A program made the translations under genes and the position numbers. The notes below the pieces were generated by a model that was given only the letters and a program-made list of their open reading frames with translations, ran no database searches and was not told the origin of the DNA. Source: Pseudomonas sp. PDM18 (GTDB lineage: Bacteria; Pseudomonadota; Gammaproteobacteria; Pseudomonadales; Pseudomonadaceae). From it: a stretch of 64,000 bases of DNA. Positions 20,334 through 30,332 of the stretch are shown here, one piece after another. The DNA is taken from contig NZ_JACVBX010000005.1 of assembly GCF_014852585.1 (NCBI RefSeq), positions 248,001 through 312,000 on the forward strand, given 5' to 3'. The stretch's first letter is position 1, and the number at the start of each line of letters is the position of its first letter.

Positions 20334-23084
20334 TCAGTGTGCCTCGTCCCAGTTCACCCCGACACCGGCTTCGACGACCAGCGGTACGTCCAGTTCCGCC
20401 GCGCCACTCATCAGCGGCCGAATGCCATCACGGACCTGATCCACCAGGTCCTCGCGCACTTCCAGGACCAGTTCGTCGTGTACCTGGAGGATGACGCGGG
20501 CATCGATGGCGCTTTCCTGCAGCCAGTTATCCACAGCCACCATCGCGCGCTTCATAATGTCCGCGGCCGTGCCCTGCATCGGCGCGTTGATCGCCGTGCG
20601 CTCGGCGGCCTTGCGCATGGCGCCGTTCTTCGAGGCGATTTCCGGCAGGTACAGGCGACGGCCAAAGAGGGTTTCGACGAAGCCCTGCTCGGCGGCCTGG
20701 GCGCGGGTGCGCTCCATATAGGCCAGCACGCCCGGGTAGCGGGCAAAATAGCGGTCGATGTAGGCCTGGGCCTCCTTGCGCTCGACGCCGATCTGCTTGG
20801 CCAGGCCGAAGGCGCTCATGCCGTAGATCAGGCCGAAGTTGATCGCCTTGGCGCTGCGGCGCTGATCGCCGGTCACCTCATCCAGCGGCACGCCGAAGAC
20901 TTCGGCGGCGGTGGCACGGTGCACGTCGCGGTCGTGGCGGAAGGCGTCCAGCAGGCCTTCGTCCTTGGCCAGGTGGGCCATGATGCGCAGTTCGATCTGC
21001 GAGTAGTCCGCCGCCAGCAGCTTGTAGCCCTTGGGCGCAACGAAGGCCTGGCGGATGCGCCGGCCTTCGGCGGTGCGGATCGGGATGTTCTGCAGGTTCG
21101 GGTCGCTGGAGGACAGTCGACCGGTCGCCGCCACAGCCTGGTGGTAGCTGGTGTGGATGCGCCCGGTGCGCGGGTTGATCTGCTCCGGCAGCTTGTCGGT
21201 GTAGGTGCTCTTGAGCTTGCTCAGCGAGCGGTACTGCATGATCACCTTGGGCAGCTCGTAATCCTGCTCGGCCAGCTCGGCGAGGACGGCCTCGGCGGTG
21301 GACGGCTGGCCGGTGGCGGTCTTGGACAGCACCGGCAGGCCGAGCTTTTCATAAAGGATGGCGCCCAGCTGCTTGGGCGAGCCGAGGTTGAACTCCTCGC
21401 CCGCCAGCTCGAAGGCCTGGCGCTGCAGCTCAACCATCTTCTCGCCCAGTTCGACGCTCTGCTTGCCCAGCAGATTGGCATCGACCAGCGCGCCGTTGCG
21501 CTCGATGCGCGCCAGCACCGGTACCAGTGGCATCTCGATTTCGGTGAGGACTTTCGCCAGCGACGGGATAGCCTCCAGCTTCTGCCACAGGGTCTGGTGC
21601 AGGCGCAGGGTCACGTCGGCGTCTTCGGCGGCGTAGGGGCCGGCCTGTTCGAGGGCGATCTGGTCGAAGGTCAGTTGCTTGGCACCCTTGCCGGCGATGT
21701 CCTCGAAGCGGATGGTGCTGTGGCCCAGGTACTTGAGCGCCAGGCTGTCCATGTCGTGACGGGTCGCGGTGGAGTCCAGCACGTAGGATTCGAGCATGGT
21801 GTCGAAGGCGACGCCCTGCACGGCGATGGGCGTCGAGGCGTTGGCCAGGACGTTCATGTCGTACTTGGCGTGCTGGCCGACCTTGCGCTTCTTCGGATCC
21901 TCCAGCAGCGGCTTGAGAGCCTGGAGTACCGCGTCGCGGTCCAGCTGCGCCGGCACGCCCATGTAACTGTGGGCCAGCGGCACGTAGGCGGCTTCGCCCT
22001 CCTTGACCGCGAAGGACACGCCCACCACCTGAGCCTGCTGCGGGTCGAGGCTGGTGGTCTCGGTGTCGAAGGCGATCAGTTCGGCGGCTTCCAGCTTCTT
22101 CATCCAGGCGTCGAACTGCGCTTGCTCCAGGACGATCTCGTAGTTCTTCTGCGCTGCCGCCGCCGGAGCCTCCTCCAGCGCCAGCTGCGGGCTGCCGGCC
22201 TTGGCTGCCTCGCGCTGCAGTTCATCCAGCCCGGTCTTGAACTCCAGGGTGCGATACAGCTCGGCCAGGGCCTCGCGGTCCGGCTCGCCGGGGTGCAAGG
22301 CATCGATCTCGATGTTCAGTTCGACATCGCACTTGATCGTGGCGAGCTGGTAGGACAGGTAGGCCATGTCCTTGTGCTCTTCGAGCTTGGCCGGCAGGCC
22401 CTTGGCGCCGCGAATCGGCAGTTCGGGCACCTTGTTCAGGCTGGCGTAGAGCACATCCAGGCCGCCACCGACGCCGGTGAGCAGGCCAAGGGCGGTCTTT
22501 TCGCCGACTCCGGGCACGCCGGGGATGTTGTCGACCTTGTCGCCCATCAGCGCCAGGTAATCGATGATCAGCTCAGGACCGACACCGAATTTCTCCTTAA
22601 CGCCATCCACGTCGAGCGAGCTACCGGTCATCGTGTTGACCAGCGTAATGTGCCCGTCGACCAGCTGCGCCATGTCCTTGTCGCCGGTGGAGATCACTAC
22701 CGCCCGGCCGCCGGCCGCGCTCTGTCGGGCCAGAGTGCCGATCACGTCGTCCGCTTCCACGCCCTCCACGCAGAGCAAGGGCAGGCCGAGGGCGCGCACG
22801 GTAGCGTGCAGCGGCTCCACCTGCACGCGCAGGTCGTCCGGCATCGAGGGGCGATTGGCCTTGTACTCGGCGAACATCTCATCGCGGAAGGTCCCGCCCT
22901 TGGCATCGAATACCACTGCGAAGGGGCTATCCGGGTATTGCTTGCGCAAACTCTTGAGCATGTTCAGCACGCCCTTCACCGCTCCCGTGGGCATGCCGGT
23001 GGAGGTCATCAGCGGCGGCAGGGCATGGAAAGCGCGATACAGGTAGGACGAGCCGTCCACGAGGACGAGGGGTGCTTGGCTCAT
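20334..23084 (-). CDS. polA: DNA polymerase I
   Basis: Replaces RNA primers and fills repair gaps. The 916-residue protein has the 5'-3' exonuclease domain (about 1-290, [15 protein letters not shown]), the 3'-5' proofreading domain with intact DTETTSLDP, and the family A polymerase domain with [13 protein letters not shown] and [10 protein letters not shown] carrying the catalytic aspartates. The ATG at 23084 ([11 protein letters not shown]) fits the family; an upstream extension to 23135 does not. Divergent from the DUF2782 gene; its 3' end faces ersA. Confidence 0.98.
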   Translation of the reverse strand: MSQAPLVLVDGSSYLYRAFHALPPLMTSTGMPTGAVKGVLNMLKSLRKQYPDSPFAVVFDAKGGTFRDEMFAEYKANRPSMPDDLRVQVEPLHATVRALGLPLLCVEGVEADDVIGTLARQSAAGGRAVVISTGDKDMAQLVDGHITLVNTMTGSSLDVDGVKEKFGVGPELIIDYLALMGDKVDNIPGVPGVGEKTALGLLTGVGGGLDVLYASLNKVPELPIRGAKGLPAKLEEHKDMAYLSYQLATIKCDVELNIEIDALHPGEPDREALAELYRTLEFKTGLDELQREAAKAGSPQLALEEAPAAAAQKNYEIVLEQAQFDAWMKKLEAAELIAFDTETTSLDPQQAQVVGVSFAVKEGEAAYVPLAHSYMGVPAQLDRDAVLQALKPLLEDPKKRKVGQHAKYDMNVLANASTPIAVQGVAFDTMLESYVLDSTATRHDMDSLALKYLGHSTIRFEDIAGKGAKQLTFDQIALEQAGPYAAEDADVTLRLHQTLWQKLEAIPSLAKVLTEIEMPLVPVLARIERNGALVDANLLGKQSVELGEKMVELQRQAFELAGEEFNLGSPKQLGAILYEKLGLPVLSKTATGQPSTAEAVLAELAEQDYELPKVIMQYRSLSKLKSTYTDKLPEQINPRTGRIHTSYHQAVAATGRLSSSDPNLQNIPIRTAEGRRIRQAFVAPKGYKLLAADYSQIELRIMAHLAKDEGLLDAFRHDRDVHRATAAEVFGVPLDEVTGDQRRSAKAINFGLIYGMSAFGLAKQIGVERKEAQAYIDRYFARYPGVLAYMERTRAQAAEQGFVETLFGRRLYLPEIASKNGAMRKAAERTAINAPMQGTAADIMKRAMVAVDNWLQESAIDARVILQVHDELVLEVREDLVDQVRDGIRPLMSGAAELDVPLVVEAGVGVNWDEAH

Positions 23085-23158
23085 GAGGGGAATCAACCTT
23101 TTCAGAAGGGCTCGGGCTAAAATGTCCGTAGCCAATTCGACAAAGGGACAAGGTTATC

Positions 23159-23446
23159 ATGCGTACGTTGAACCGCCTGTTGCTCGCCGCGCTGCTGGGT
23201 CTTGGCGCAAGCTCCGTCATGGCGGCGGACGATGCCCCGACGCCGGAACCGGATGTGACCATCCGCCAGGAAGGCGACAAGACCATCCAGGAATACCGCG
23301 TGAACGGATTCCTCTACGCCATCAAGGTCGTGCCCAAGCACGGCAAGCCGTACTTCCTGGTGCGCCAGGACGGCAGCGACGGCAACTTCATCCGCTCGGA
23401 CCAGCCCGACAAGCTGATTCCGCAGTGGCAGATCTTCAGCTGGTAA
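23159..23446 (+). CDS. DUF2782 small exported protein
   Basis: A 95-residue protein with a signal peptide (about 1-22, SSVMAADD) and a single compact domain recognised as DUF2782 (motif TIQEYRVNGFLYAIKVVPKHG). Its role is unknown. It is conserved between polA and thrB in Pseudomonas and lies 34 bp upstream of thrB on the same strand, so it is probably cotranscribed with it. Confidence 0.85.
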   Translation: MRTLNRLLLAALLGLGASSVMAADDAPTPEPDVTIRQEGDKTIQEYRVNGFLYAIKVVPKHGKPYFLVRQDGSDGNFIRSDQPDKLIPQWQIFSW

Positions 23447-23480
23447 ACCTTCCCCTCCACGACGCTCCAGAGGATTGAGC

Positions 23481-24431
23481 ATGTCGGTATTCACACCTCT
23501 GGAACGTCCGGTCCTGGAAGACTTCCTCGCCCCCTACGGCCTCGGCCGCCTGCGGGACTTCCGCGGCATTGCGGAAGGCTCTGAGAACAGCAACTTCTTC
23601 GTCAGCCTGGAGCAGGGCGAATTCGTCCTGACCCTGGTGGAGCGCGGCCCGGTGCAGGAGATGCCGTTCTTCATCGAACTCCTCGACGTCCTGCACAAGG
23701 CCGACTTGCCCGTGCCCTACGCCCTGCGCACCAAGGATGGCGAGGCGCTGCGCCAGCTCGAAGGCAAGCCGGCGCTGCTGCAACCGCGCCTTGCCGGCCG
23801 TCACGAACGCTCGCCGAACAACCATCACTGCCAGGAGGTCGGCAACCTGCTGGCACGCCTGCACCAGGCGACCCGCGAGCGCATCATCGAGCGCCCCAGC
23901 GACCGTGGCTTGAGCTGGATGCTGCATGAAGGCGAGGCGATGCAGTCGCACCTGTCCGGCAACGCCGCGAGCTTGCTGGGCGATGCGCTGGAAGAAATCG
24001 CCCGCCTGCTCGCCGAGCAACCGGCGCTGCCGCGCGCCAACTTGCACGCCGACCTGTTCCGCGACAACGTGCTGTTCGACGGCCCGCACCTGGCCGGGGT
24101 GATCGACTTCTACAACGCCAGCTCCGGCTGGATGCTCTACGACCTGGCAATCACCGTGAACGACTGGTGCTCGACAGACGACGGCGCCCTCGACGGCCCG
24201 CGTGCCCGCGCCCTGCTGGCGGCCTATGCGGCCAAGCGGCCGTTCACCGCGCTGGAAGCTGAGCTTTGGCCGGAGATGCTGCGGGTGGCTTGCGTGCGCT
24301 TCTGGCTGTCGCGACTGATCGCCGCCGAGGCATTCGCCGGGCAGGACGTGCTGATCCACGACCCGAGCGAGTTCGAGCGCCGCCTGGCGCAGCGGCAGAA
24401 GGTGGGGATTCATTTGCCGTTTGCGTTGTGA
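23481..24431 (+). CDS. thrB: Homoserine kinase (type II, APH-fold)
   Basis: Phosphorylates L-homoserine for threonine synthesis. The 316-residue protein belongs to the aminoglycoside-phosphotransferase-like ThrB family: FRGIAEGSENSNFFV nucleotide loop, catalytic NLHADLFRDNVLF and metal-binding GVIDFYNAS. An AGAGGA ribosome-binding site precedes the ATG at 23481. A REP pair (24455-24539) follows the stop. Confidence 0.95.
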   Translation: MSVFTPLERPVLEDFLAPYGLGRLRDFRGIAEGSENSNFFVSLEQGEFVLTLVERGPVQEMPFFIELLDVLHKADLPVPYALRTKDGEALRQLEGKPALLQPRLAGRHERSPNNHHCQEVGNLLARLHQATRERIIERPSDRGLSWMLHEGEAMQSHLSGNAASLLGDALEEIARLLAEQPALPRANLHADLFRDNVLFDGPHLAGVIDFYNASSGWMLYDLAITVNDWCSTDDGALDGPRARALLAAYAAKRPFTALEAELWPEMLRVACVRFWLSRLIAAEAFAGQDVLIHDPSEFERRLAQRQKVGIHLPFAL

Positions 24432-24454
24432 TTGGCGCAACGCAAATGCTGAAC

Positions 24455-24539
24455 CTGTAGGAGCGAGGGGGACGCCATCGTTATTGCTCGCGAACAGCCC
24501 CGCTGCGGAGTTTGTTCGCGAGCATGCTCGCTCCTACAG
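24455..24539. repeat. REP pair (BIME, family A), degenerate left half
   Basis: CTGTAGGAGCGAG at the left and CTCGCTCCTACAG at the right are inverted, with GCTCGCGAA and TTCGCGAGC cores inside. The left REP is altered after GAGCGAG (GGGGACGCC). It lies between thrB and the convergent nrdJb end. The rest of 24432-24685 shows no gene. Confidence 0.85.
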
Positions 24540-24685
24540 AAAGGCAGGCCGGTGTGAGGCGGGTAGGGTGAAGATCGAACGGGAAGCCGGCATCCCTGCC
24601 GCGGCTCCTCTGCCCAGGGTCAGCCCCGGCCCGGCCATCCATGGCCAGTCGTTCGCCCTTCAAAACGCATGCGTTTTGAGCGAGC

Positions 24686-25372
24686 TCACCCGCACTTCGA
24701 ATGCCCACAGTTCAGGCAGGTCGCGCAGCCATCCATCTGCACCACCGCCATGGTGTTGCACTTGCCGCACAGCTGGGCGCCAGCGGGGAAGCCTTCGCCG
24801 GGCTCGGCCTTGTTGGTGCCTTGGGCGGCTTCGTAGGCGGCGCGTTTCTCGGCGAGGTACAGGCGCTGTTCCTCGTCCAGCTGCGGGCCTTCCATCAGGC
24901 CGATGGCGACCAGGTGGCGCTCCACCACGGCGCCGATCTCGGCGACGATCGATGGCATATAGATGCCGCCGCGCTTCAGGTAGCCGCCACGCGGGTCGAA
25001 CACCGCCTTCATTTCTTCGACCAGGAAGGTGCAGTCACCGCCCTTGCGGAACACCGCGGACATGATCCGGGTGAGCGCAACGATCCACTGGAAGTGGTCC
25101 ATGTTCTTGGAGTTGATGAAGATCTCGAAGGGCCGGCGCTGTTCATACGGGGTGTCCGGGTTGAGCACCACGTCATTGATGGTCACGTAGAGCGCATGCT
25201 CGAACAGCGGCGACTTGATCTTGTAAGTCGCACCGACCAGCAGCTCCGGCCGTTGCAGGGTTTCATCCATCTTCACCACGGCGGCGGCCGCGGCGGCTTC
25301 CACACGGGCCTTTTCCTCGGCCACGTCCACCACCTGGAAGCCTTTGATCTTCTGGTTGATCTTGACGCTCAT
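24686..25372 (-). CDS. nrdJb: Class II ribonucleotide reductase, NrdJb subunit
   Basis: Second polypeptide of the split adenosylcobalamin-dependent ribonucleotide reductase. The 228 residues carry a TSCPD-like domain and the C-terminal redox region CGKCNT...CATCLNCGHSKCG, which supplies cysteines for enzyme re-reduction. It starts 18 bp after the nrdJa stop on the same strand, so the pair is one operon. The split into NrdJa and NrdJb is characteristic of P. aeruginosa and relatives. Confidence 0.95.
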   Translation of the reverse strand: MSVKINQKIKGFQVVDVAEEKARVEAAAAAAVVKMDETLQRPELLVGATYKIKSPLFEHALYVTINDVVLNPDTPYEQRRPFEIFINSKNMDHFQWIVALTRIMSAVFRKGGDCTFLVEEMKAVFDPRGGYLKRGGIYMPSIVAEIGAVVERHLVAIGLMEGPQLDEEQRLYLAEKRAAYEAAQGTNKAEPGEGFPAGAQLCGKCNTMAVVQMDGCATCLNCGHSKCG

Positions 25373-25389
25373 AGCTTTCTCCAGGGGTA

Positions 25390-27537
25390 TCAGTACTTGC
25401 CGTAATAGCCTTCTTTCAGGGCGTCGAAGAGGTTGGCGGCGGTATGGATCTCGCCGTCGTATTCCACTTCCTCGTTGCCCTTGAGCTCCACCACGCTACC
25501 GTCTTCCAGCTCGAAGCGGTACAGCGTCTTCTCCAGGTCCGACTCCTTCACCAGCACGCCCTGGAAGGCCGCCGGGTTGAAGCGGAAGGTGGTGCAACCC
25601 TTCAGGCCCTGGCGCCAGGCATAGCGGTAGATGTCCTTGAAGTCCTCGAACGGGTAGTCGGTGGGGACGTTGGCGGTCTTGGAGATCGACGAATCGATCC
25701 ACTTCTGCGCGGCGGCCTGGATATCCACATGCTGCTGCGGGGTGATGTCGTCGGCGGTGATGAAGTAGTCCGGCAGACGGTGCTTCTCTTCCTCGGCGCC
25801 CGGCACCGCGTGGTTATCCACCTGGTCACGGTAGGCCAGCAGCTCGTAGCTGAAGACCGAGATCTTTTCCTTGGTCTTGCGTCCGGGGCGGATCAGGTTG
25901 CGCGAATAATGGTGGGCGAAGCTCGGCTCGATGCCATTGGAGGCGTTGTTGGCCAGGCTCAGGCTGATGGTACCGGTGGGCGCGATGGAGCTGTGGTGGG
26001 TGAAGCGCGCGCCGTGCTCGGCCAGTTCCTCGATCAACTGCGGCGCATGCTCGGCAACGCGCTGCATGTAGCGCGAGTATTTGGCGTGCAGCACGCGGCC
26101 GGCCACCTTGTCGCCGACCTTGAGGCCATCGGCCTTCATTTCCGGACGCTTGCGCAGCATCTCGGCGGTGACTTCGTATTCCTTCACCAGGGCCGGTGCC
26201 GGACCTTTCTCGCGGGACAGCTCCAGGGCCACTTCCCAGCCAACCAGGGCCATCTCACGCGCCACTTCCTCGGTGAACACGCAGGCTTCCGGGCTGCCGT
26301 AGCGCAGCTTGAGCAGCGTCAGCGCCGAGCCCAGGCCGAGGAAGCCCATGCCGTGGCGACGCTTGCCGAGAATTTCCGCGCGCTGCTGCTCCAGCGGCAG
26401 GCCGTTGATCTCCACGACGTTGTCGAGCATGCGGGTGAACACGCGGACCACTTCGCGGTAGCGTTCCCAGTCGAAGCGCGCGTTGTCGCCGAAGGCGTCG
26501 ACCACGAAGGTCGTCAGGTTTACCGAGCCCAGCAGGCACGAGCCATAGGGCGGCAGCGGCTGCTCGCCGCAGGGGTTGGTGGCGCGGATCGCCTCGCACC
26601 ACCAGTTGTTGTTCATCTCGTTGACCCGGTCAATGAGGATGAAGCCGGGCTCGGCGTAGTCATAGGTGGACACCATGATCATGTCCCACAGGTGCCGCGC
26701 CTTGACCCGCCCGTAGACCTTGCAGGCGACGCGGCCGTCATCGCCTACCAGGTAGTCGTCATGCAGCGGCCAGTCGCGCCAGACCACTTCCTCGGCGTTC
26801 TTCAGGTCGACTTCGTCGCGCTCCTTCTGGTGGATCGGGAACACCAGCGGCCAGTCCTCGTCATCCTCCACGGCGTTCATGAAGCCGTCGGTGATCAGCA
26901 GGCTGAGGTTGAACTGGCGCAGGCGGCCGTCTTCGCGCTTGGCGCGGATGAACTCGCGCACGTCCGGATGGCTGACGTCGAAGGTGCCCATCTGCGCGCC
27001 ACGCCGCCCCCCGGCGGAGCTGACGGTGAAGCACATCTTGTCGTAGATATCCATGAACGACAGCGGCCCGCTGGTGTGCGCGCCGGCGCCGGAGACGTAG
27101 GCGCCACGCGGGCGCAGGGTGCTGAATTCGTAGCCGATGCCGCAGCCGGCCTTGAGCGTCAGCCCGGCCTCGTGGACCTTCTCCAGGATATCGTCCATGG
27201 AGTCGCGGATGATCCCCGAGACGGTGCAGTTGATGGTCGAGGTGGCCGGCTTGTGCCCCTGGGCGCCGGCGTTGGAAATGATCCGCCCGGCCGGGATGGC
27301 GCCGTTGCGCAGGGCCCAGAGGAAGCGCTCGTACCAGTGCTCGCGCAGGGCCTTGTTGGCCTCGACGTCGGCCAGGGCGCGGGCGACGCGCTGCCAGGTC
27401 TCGTCGACGCTGCCGTCGATGGGGTCACCGCTCTTGTGCTTCAAGCGGTACTTGCTGTCCCAGATATCCTGCGAGGCAGGCTGCAGGGCGAGAACTCCTG
27501 GGTTGGCGCCGCGTTGGCGCGCATCGGTCTTGGCCAT
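25390..27537 (-). CDS. nrdJa: Class II ribonucleotide reductase, NrdJa catalytic subunit
   Basis: Reduces ribonucleotides with or without oxygen using coenzyme B12. The 715-residue protein contains the glycyl/thiyl-radical barrel with NCTVSG (active-site Cys), the finger-loop region NPCGEQPLPPYGSC, and PTGTISLSLANNASNGIEP typical of the class II NrdJ family. The ATG at 27537 has AGGAGG 10 nt upstream; the longer frame to 27576 is rejected. Two NrdR-box-like motifs lie upstream at 27592-27640. No cobalamin riboswitch was seen. Confidence 0.96.
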   Translation of the reverse strand: MAKTDARQRGANPGVLALQPASQDIWDSKYRLKHKSGDPIDGSVDETWQRVARALADVEANKALREHWYERFLWALRNGAIPAGRIISNAGAQGHKPATSTINCTVSGIIRDSMDDILEKVHEAGLTLKAGCGIGYEFSTLRPRGAYVSGAGAHTSGPLSFMDIYDKMCFTVSSAGGRRGAQMGTFDVSHPDVREFIRAKREDGRLRQFNLSLLITDGFMNAVEDDEDWPLVFPIHQKERDEVDLKNAEEVVWRDWPLHDDYLVGDDGRVACKVYGRVKARHLWDMIMVSTYDYAEPGFILIDRVNEMNNNWWCEAIRATNPCGEQPLPPYGSCLLGSVNLTTFVVDAFGDNARFDWERYREVVRVFTRMLDNVVEINGLPLEQQRAEILGKRRHGMGFLGLGSALTLLKLRYGSPEACVFTEEVAREMALVGWEVALELSREKGPAPALVKEYEVTAEMLRKRPEMKADGLKVGDKVAGRVLHAKYSRYMQRVAEHAPQLIEELAEHGARFTHHSSIAPTGTISLSLANNASNGIEPSFAHHYSRNLIRPGRKTKEKISVFSYELLAYRDQVDNHAVPGAEEEKHRLPDYFITADDITPQQHVDIQAAAQKWIDSSISKTANVPTDYPFEDFKDIYRYAWRQGLKGCTTFRFNPAAFQGVLVKESDLEKTLYRFELEDGSVVELKGNEEVEYDGEIHTAANLFDALKEGYYGKY

Positions 27538-27591
27538 CCGGGAAAGAACCTCCTGTCGGTTGGGTGGCAGTCGCAAATGGAGCGCGAGTAG

Positions 27592-27640
27592 ACCCCATAT
27601 ATAGGCATGGATTCCTGATCACCATCAACATCTTGTGTCA
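27592..27640 (-). promoter_or_regulatory. Candidate tandem NrdR boxes upstream of nrdJa
   Basis: ACCCCATATATAGGCA (27592-27607) and a weaker ACATCTTGT-centred motif (27626-27641 region) lie about 32 bp apart centre to centre, three helical turns, as NrdR requires. Both depart from the consensus ACACWATATWTWGTGT, so this is a tentative call. Confidence 0.4.
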
Positions 27641-27823
27641 GGCAACCTCAAGTAGACACCATAGACAATTGAACGGCGAACGCCGTCAAAGATGCGGAAA
27701 GCCGACGATTGGTGGGGAATCAGGGGAGGAAATTACGGGAAATTTCAGGCAAGGAGGGTGCGACGATCAGGCGCGGCAGAAGCGATTACTTGAGCGCTCG
27801 ATGCATCACGCAAGCATCGAACC

Positions 27824-27907
27824 TTGTAGGAGCGAGCTTGCTCGCGAACCCGCCTTGCAGCGGAGCATCAGGTCGCCCTGATTCGCGAGCAAGCTCGCTC
27901 CTACGAA
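27824..27907. repeat. REP pair (BIME, family A)
   Basis: TTGTAGGAGCGAGCTTGC... at the left and its inverted copy ...GCAAGCTCGCTCCTACGAA at the right flank about 33 bp of spacer. Both REPs are intact copies of the dispersed family. They lie between nrdJa and znuA. Confidence 0.92.
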
Positions 27908-27917
27908 AGGCAGCAAC

Positions 27918-27997
27918 GTAGGGCGGATAAGGCGGAACGCTTTATCCGCCATCCGAAGCCCATCGGCGAATAACGCCCGAGGCGTTATTCGCCCTGC
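27918..27997. repeat. Dispersed palindromic repeat, family B (GTAGGGCGGATAA type)
   Basis: Two consecutive hairpins: GGCGGATAA...TTATCCGCC (27921-27950) and GGCGAATAACGCC-CGA-GGCGTTATTCGCC (27965-27993). The same family appears at 36692-36767 and, degenerate, at 57366-57399. The remaining parts of 27538-28025 have no gene. Confidence 0.8.
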
Positions 27998-28025
27998 GAT
28001 CGGGAAACTCCGGCAGCAGCTCGAC

Positions 28026-28955
28026 TCAGAGCTTCTCCAGGCACCCCGCGAACTCATCCGCCAGGTTGCCCAGCAGCTTTTCGTAACCCTGGGCATCCAC
28101 CTTCACGCCCACGCCCAGGTCATCCAGTTCGGCCAGGCGCACCGGCAGGCCCTGGCTCAGGGTATCTGCCAGGCGCGGGCGAATCGGCGGTTCGCTGAAG
28201 ATGCATGACGGGCCGGCCTTCTGCAGCTGTGTGCGCATGGCCGCCACGTGGCGGGCGCCCGGCTGCACATCGGCGGAGACTGCGAACACCCCGGCATGGC
28301 GGAGGCCATAGGCTTCCTCGAAGTAGTCGAAGGCCTCGTGGAAGACGAAGAAGGGCTTGCCCTTGAGCGGTTCGATGCGCTGTTTCAGGCGCGCGTCGAG
28401 AGTTTCCATGCGCTCATCGAAGGCCTTCAGGTTGGCCTGATAGCGAGTGGCGTTGGCCGGGTCGGCGATGGCCAGGTCCTCGGCCATGCGTGCGGCGATC
28501 ACCTGGGCATTGGCGGGCAATAGCCACAAATGCGCGTCGATCATGCCGGGCCGGTGATCATGATCATGGCCGGTCTCGTCGTCATGGTCCGGATGGTTCG
28601 ACTCGCTGAAGTCGGCGAACTTGCGCAGGTGCATGCCGGCCTGGTCCTGTACGGCCACGCTCGGGCCCTTGCGGCTTTCCAGCACCTTGGGCAGGAAGTT
28701 TTCCAGGCCCTGGCCGACCCAGTAGAACAACTGGGCATCACGCACGCGGCGGATGTCCGAGGGGCGCAGCGAGTAGCTGTGCGGCGAGGCGCCCGGCGGC
28801 AACAACACGTCCGGCGTGCCTTCGCCATCCTGGATGGCGGCGGCGATCAGTTGCAGCGGCTTGATGCTGGTCAGCACGCTGACCTCGGCGCGCACGGGGA
28901 GGCTGAGCAGCAGCGCGCAGGCAGCGGTCAGCAGGGCGACGGGACGGAAGGACAC
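28026..28955 (-). CDS. znuA: ZnuA, periplasmic zinc-binding protein
   Basis: Captures periplasmic zinc for the ZnuBC ABC importer. About 309 residues with a signal peptide (ALLTAACALLLSLPVRA), the cluster A-I fold, and a His/Asp-rich flexible loop (SNHPDHDDETGHDHDHRPG). Zinc-ligand histidines are in GASPHSYSL, DAHLWL and FHEAFDYF. The start is uncertain: GTG at 28955 is preferred because a weak GAG precedes it and the signal peptide then has normal length; GTG at 28967 is the alternative. It diverges from zur-znuC-znuB across a Zur-box-like site. Confidence 0.93.
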   Translation of the reverse strand: MSFRPVALLTAACALLLSLPVRAEVSVLTSIKPLQLIAAAIQDGEGTPDVLLPPGASPHSYSLRPSDIRRVRDAQLFYWVGQGLENFLPKVLESRKGPSVAVQDQAGMHLRKFADFSESNHPDHDDETGHDHDHRPGMIDAHLWLLPANAQVIAARMAEDLAIADPANATRYQANLKAFDERMETLDARLKQRIEPLKGKPFFVFHEAFDYFEEAYGLRHAGVFAVSADVQPGARHVAAMRTQLQKAGPSCIFSEPPIRPRLADTLSQGLPVRLAELDDLGVGVKVDAQGYEKLLGNLADEFAGCLEKL

Positions 28956-28986
28956 GGCGGCACTCACACAGGGGAGACATGAAAGA

Positions 28987-28999
28987 GTAATATAATAAC
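28987..28999. promoter_or_regulatory. Zur box between znuA and zur
   Basis: GTAATATAATAAC is a Zur-operator-like sequence with the same GT-ATA-TAA-C framework as the boxes at 4897 and 5418. It lies centrally between divergent znuA and zur and would coordinate both transcripts. Confidence 0.8.
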
Positions 29000-29025
29000 G
29001 TCTCTGAACCCGAGCGTCGCCGCGC

Positions 29026-29532
29026 ATGTACAAGATCGCCCCCAAGACACCCCTCGCCTGCCGTCCGCACGACCACGCCAACTGCGTGGCAAGCGCTCTG
29101 GCGGATGCCGATGCGCTGTGCGCCCGGCAGGGAGTTCGTCTGACCGAACTGCGCCGACGCGTGCTGGAGCTGGTCTGGGCGAGCCACAAGCCACTGGGCG
29201 CCTACGACATCCTCGCCGTGCTGAGCGAGGAGGACGGCCGCAAGGCAGCGCCGCCGACGGTCTACCGCGCCCTCGACTTCCTCCTGGAAAACGGCCTTGT
29301 GCACCGCATCGCCTCGCTCAACGCCTTCATCGGCTGCGCCCACCCTGAACATGCCCATGAGGGCCAGTTCCTGATCTGCCGCGCCTGCCACACCGCCATC
29401 GAGCTGGAGCAACCAGCCATCAGCGAGGCCATCGTCGCCGGCGCCAAGGGCGTCGGCTTCGCCGTGGAAAGCCAGACCGTCGAAATCGTCGGCCTCTGCG
29501 GCGCCTGCGCTCCCGGCCAGCGGGAGGCGTGA
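29026..29532 (+). CDS. zur: Zur (Np20), zinc-responsive Fur-family repressor
   Basis: Binds DNA when zinc-loaded and represses zinc-uptake genes. The 168-residue protein has the winged helix (about 30-95, [13 protein letters not shown] and [15 protein letters not shown]) and a C-terminal dimerisation and metal-binding part with [12 protein letters not shown] and a second CGAC pair forming the structural Cys4 zinc site. It heads a zur-znuC-znuB operon (overlap with znuC as TGATG) and is divergent from znuA with a shared Zur box, indicating autoregulation. Confidence 0.95.
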   Translation: MYKIAPKTPLACRPHDHANCVASALADADALCARQGVRLTELRRRVLELVWASHKPLGAYDILAVLSEEDGRKAAPPTVYRALDFLLENGLVHRIASLNAFIGCAHPEHAHEGQFLICRACHTAIELEQPAISEAIVAGAKGVGFAVESQTVEIVGLCGACAPGQREA

Positions 29533-30332
29533 TGAGCGACGCCCTGATCCGCCTGCAAGGCGTCGGCGTCAGCTACGCCGGCCAGGCGGTGCTGCAGAAC
29601 GTCGACCTGACCATCGCCCCCGGCGAGATCGTCACCCTGATCGGCCCCAACGGCGCCGGCAAGACGACCCTGGTGCGCAGCGTGCTCGGCCTGCTCAAGC
29701 CCGATACCGGCAGCGTCTGGCGCCAGCCGAAGCTGTCCATCGGCTACATGCCGCAGAAGCTCCACGTCGACCCGACCCTGCCGCTGACGGTGTTCCGTTT
29801 CCTGCGCCTGGTCCCCGGCGTGCAGCGCACCCATGCGCTGGATGCGCTGAAGGAAGTCGGCGCAGCGCATGTGATCGACAAGCCGCTGCAAAGTGTCTCC
29901 GGCGGCGAGCTGCAGCGCGTGCTGCTGGCCCGCGCCCTGCTGCGCAAGCCGGAGCTGCTGGTGCTCGACGAACCCGTGCAGGGCGTCGATGTCGCCGGGC
30001 AAGCCGAGTTGTACCGTCTGATCGGCCGTCTGCGCGACCGCCTCGGCTGCGGCGTGCTGATGGTGTCCCACGACCTGCACCTGGTGATGAGCGCCACCGA
30101 CAAGGTGGTCTGCCTGAACCGCCACGTCTGCTGCTCCGGGCACCCGGAACAGGTCAGCGGCGACCCGGCCTTCGTCGAGCTGTTCGGCCAGGACGCCCGC
30201 AGCCTGGCGGTCTATCACCATCACCACGACCATTCCCATGACCTGCACGGCGAGGTGGTGAAACCCGCCTTCCCGGCCGGCACCCGCTTCACTCCGGTCC
30301 ACCAGCACGGCCCCGACTGCAACCATGGCTGA
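29532..30332 (+). CDS. znuC: ZnuC, ATPase of the zinc importer
   Basis: ABC ATPase of 266 residues: Walker A GPNGAGKT (about 40-47), signature [15 protein letters not shown], Walker [11 protein letters not shown] and switch His in VSHDLH. A His-rich tail ([12 protein letters not shown]) near the C-terminus is typical of ZnuC. The ATG at 29532 overlaps the zur stop, and its stop overlaps the znuB start, so the three genes are translationally coupled. Confidence 0.96.
   Translation: MSDALIRLQGVGVSYAGQAVLQNVDLTIAPGEIVTLIGPNGAGKTTLVRSVLGLLKPDTGSVWRQPKLSIGYMPQKLHVDPTLPLTVFRFLRLVPGVQRTHALDALKEVGAAHVIDKPLQSVSGGELQRVLLARALLRKPELLVLDEPVQGVDVAGQAELYRLIGRLRDRLGCGVLMVSHDLHLVMSATDKVVCLNRHVCCSGHPEQVSGDPAFVELFGQDARSLAVYHHHHDHSHDLHGEVVKPAFPAGTRFTPVHQHGPDCNHG

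Noticed and set aside
20337-23120. Very long plus-strand open frame (over 900 codons) opposite polA
   Set aside because: It is the antisense of polA kept open by GC-rich codon bias; its translation is low-complexity His/Gly/Val/Gln and has no domain, while polA has all catalytic motifs.
25444-27591. Long plus-strand open frame opposite nrdJa
   Set aside because: Antisense shadow of a well-recognised class II reductase gene; no motifs in the translated product.
27538-28025. Cobalamin riboswitch upstream of nrdJa
   Set aside because: No B12-box (GCCACTG-like) core or long structured leader was found; the palindromes there belong to dispersed REP families.
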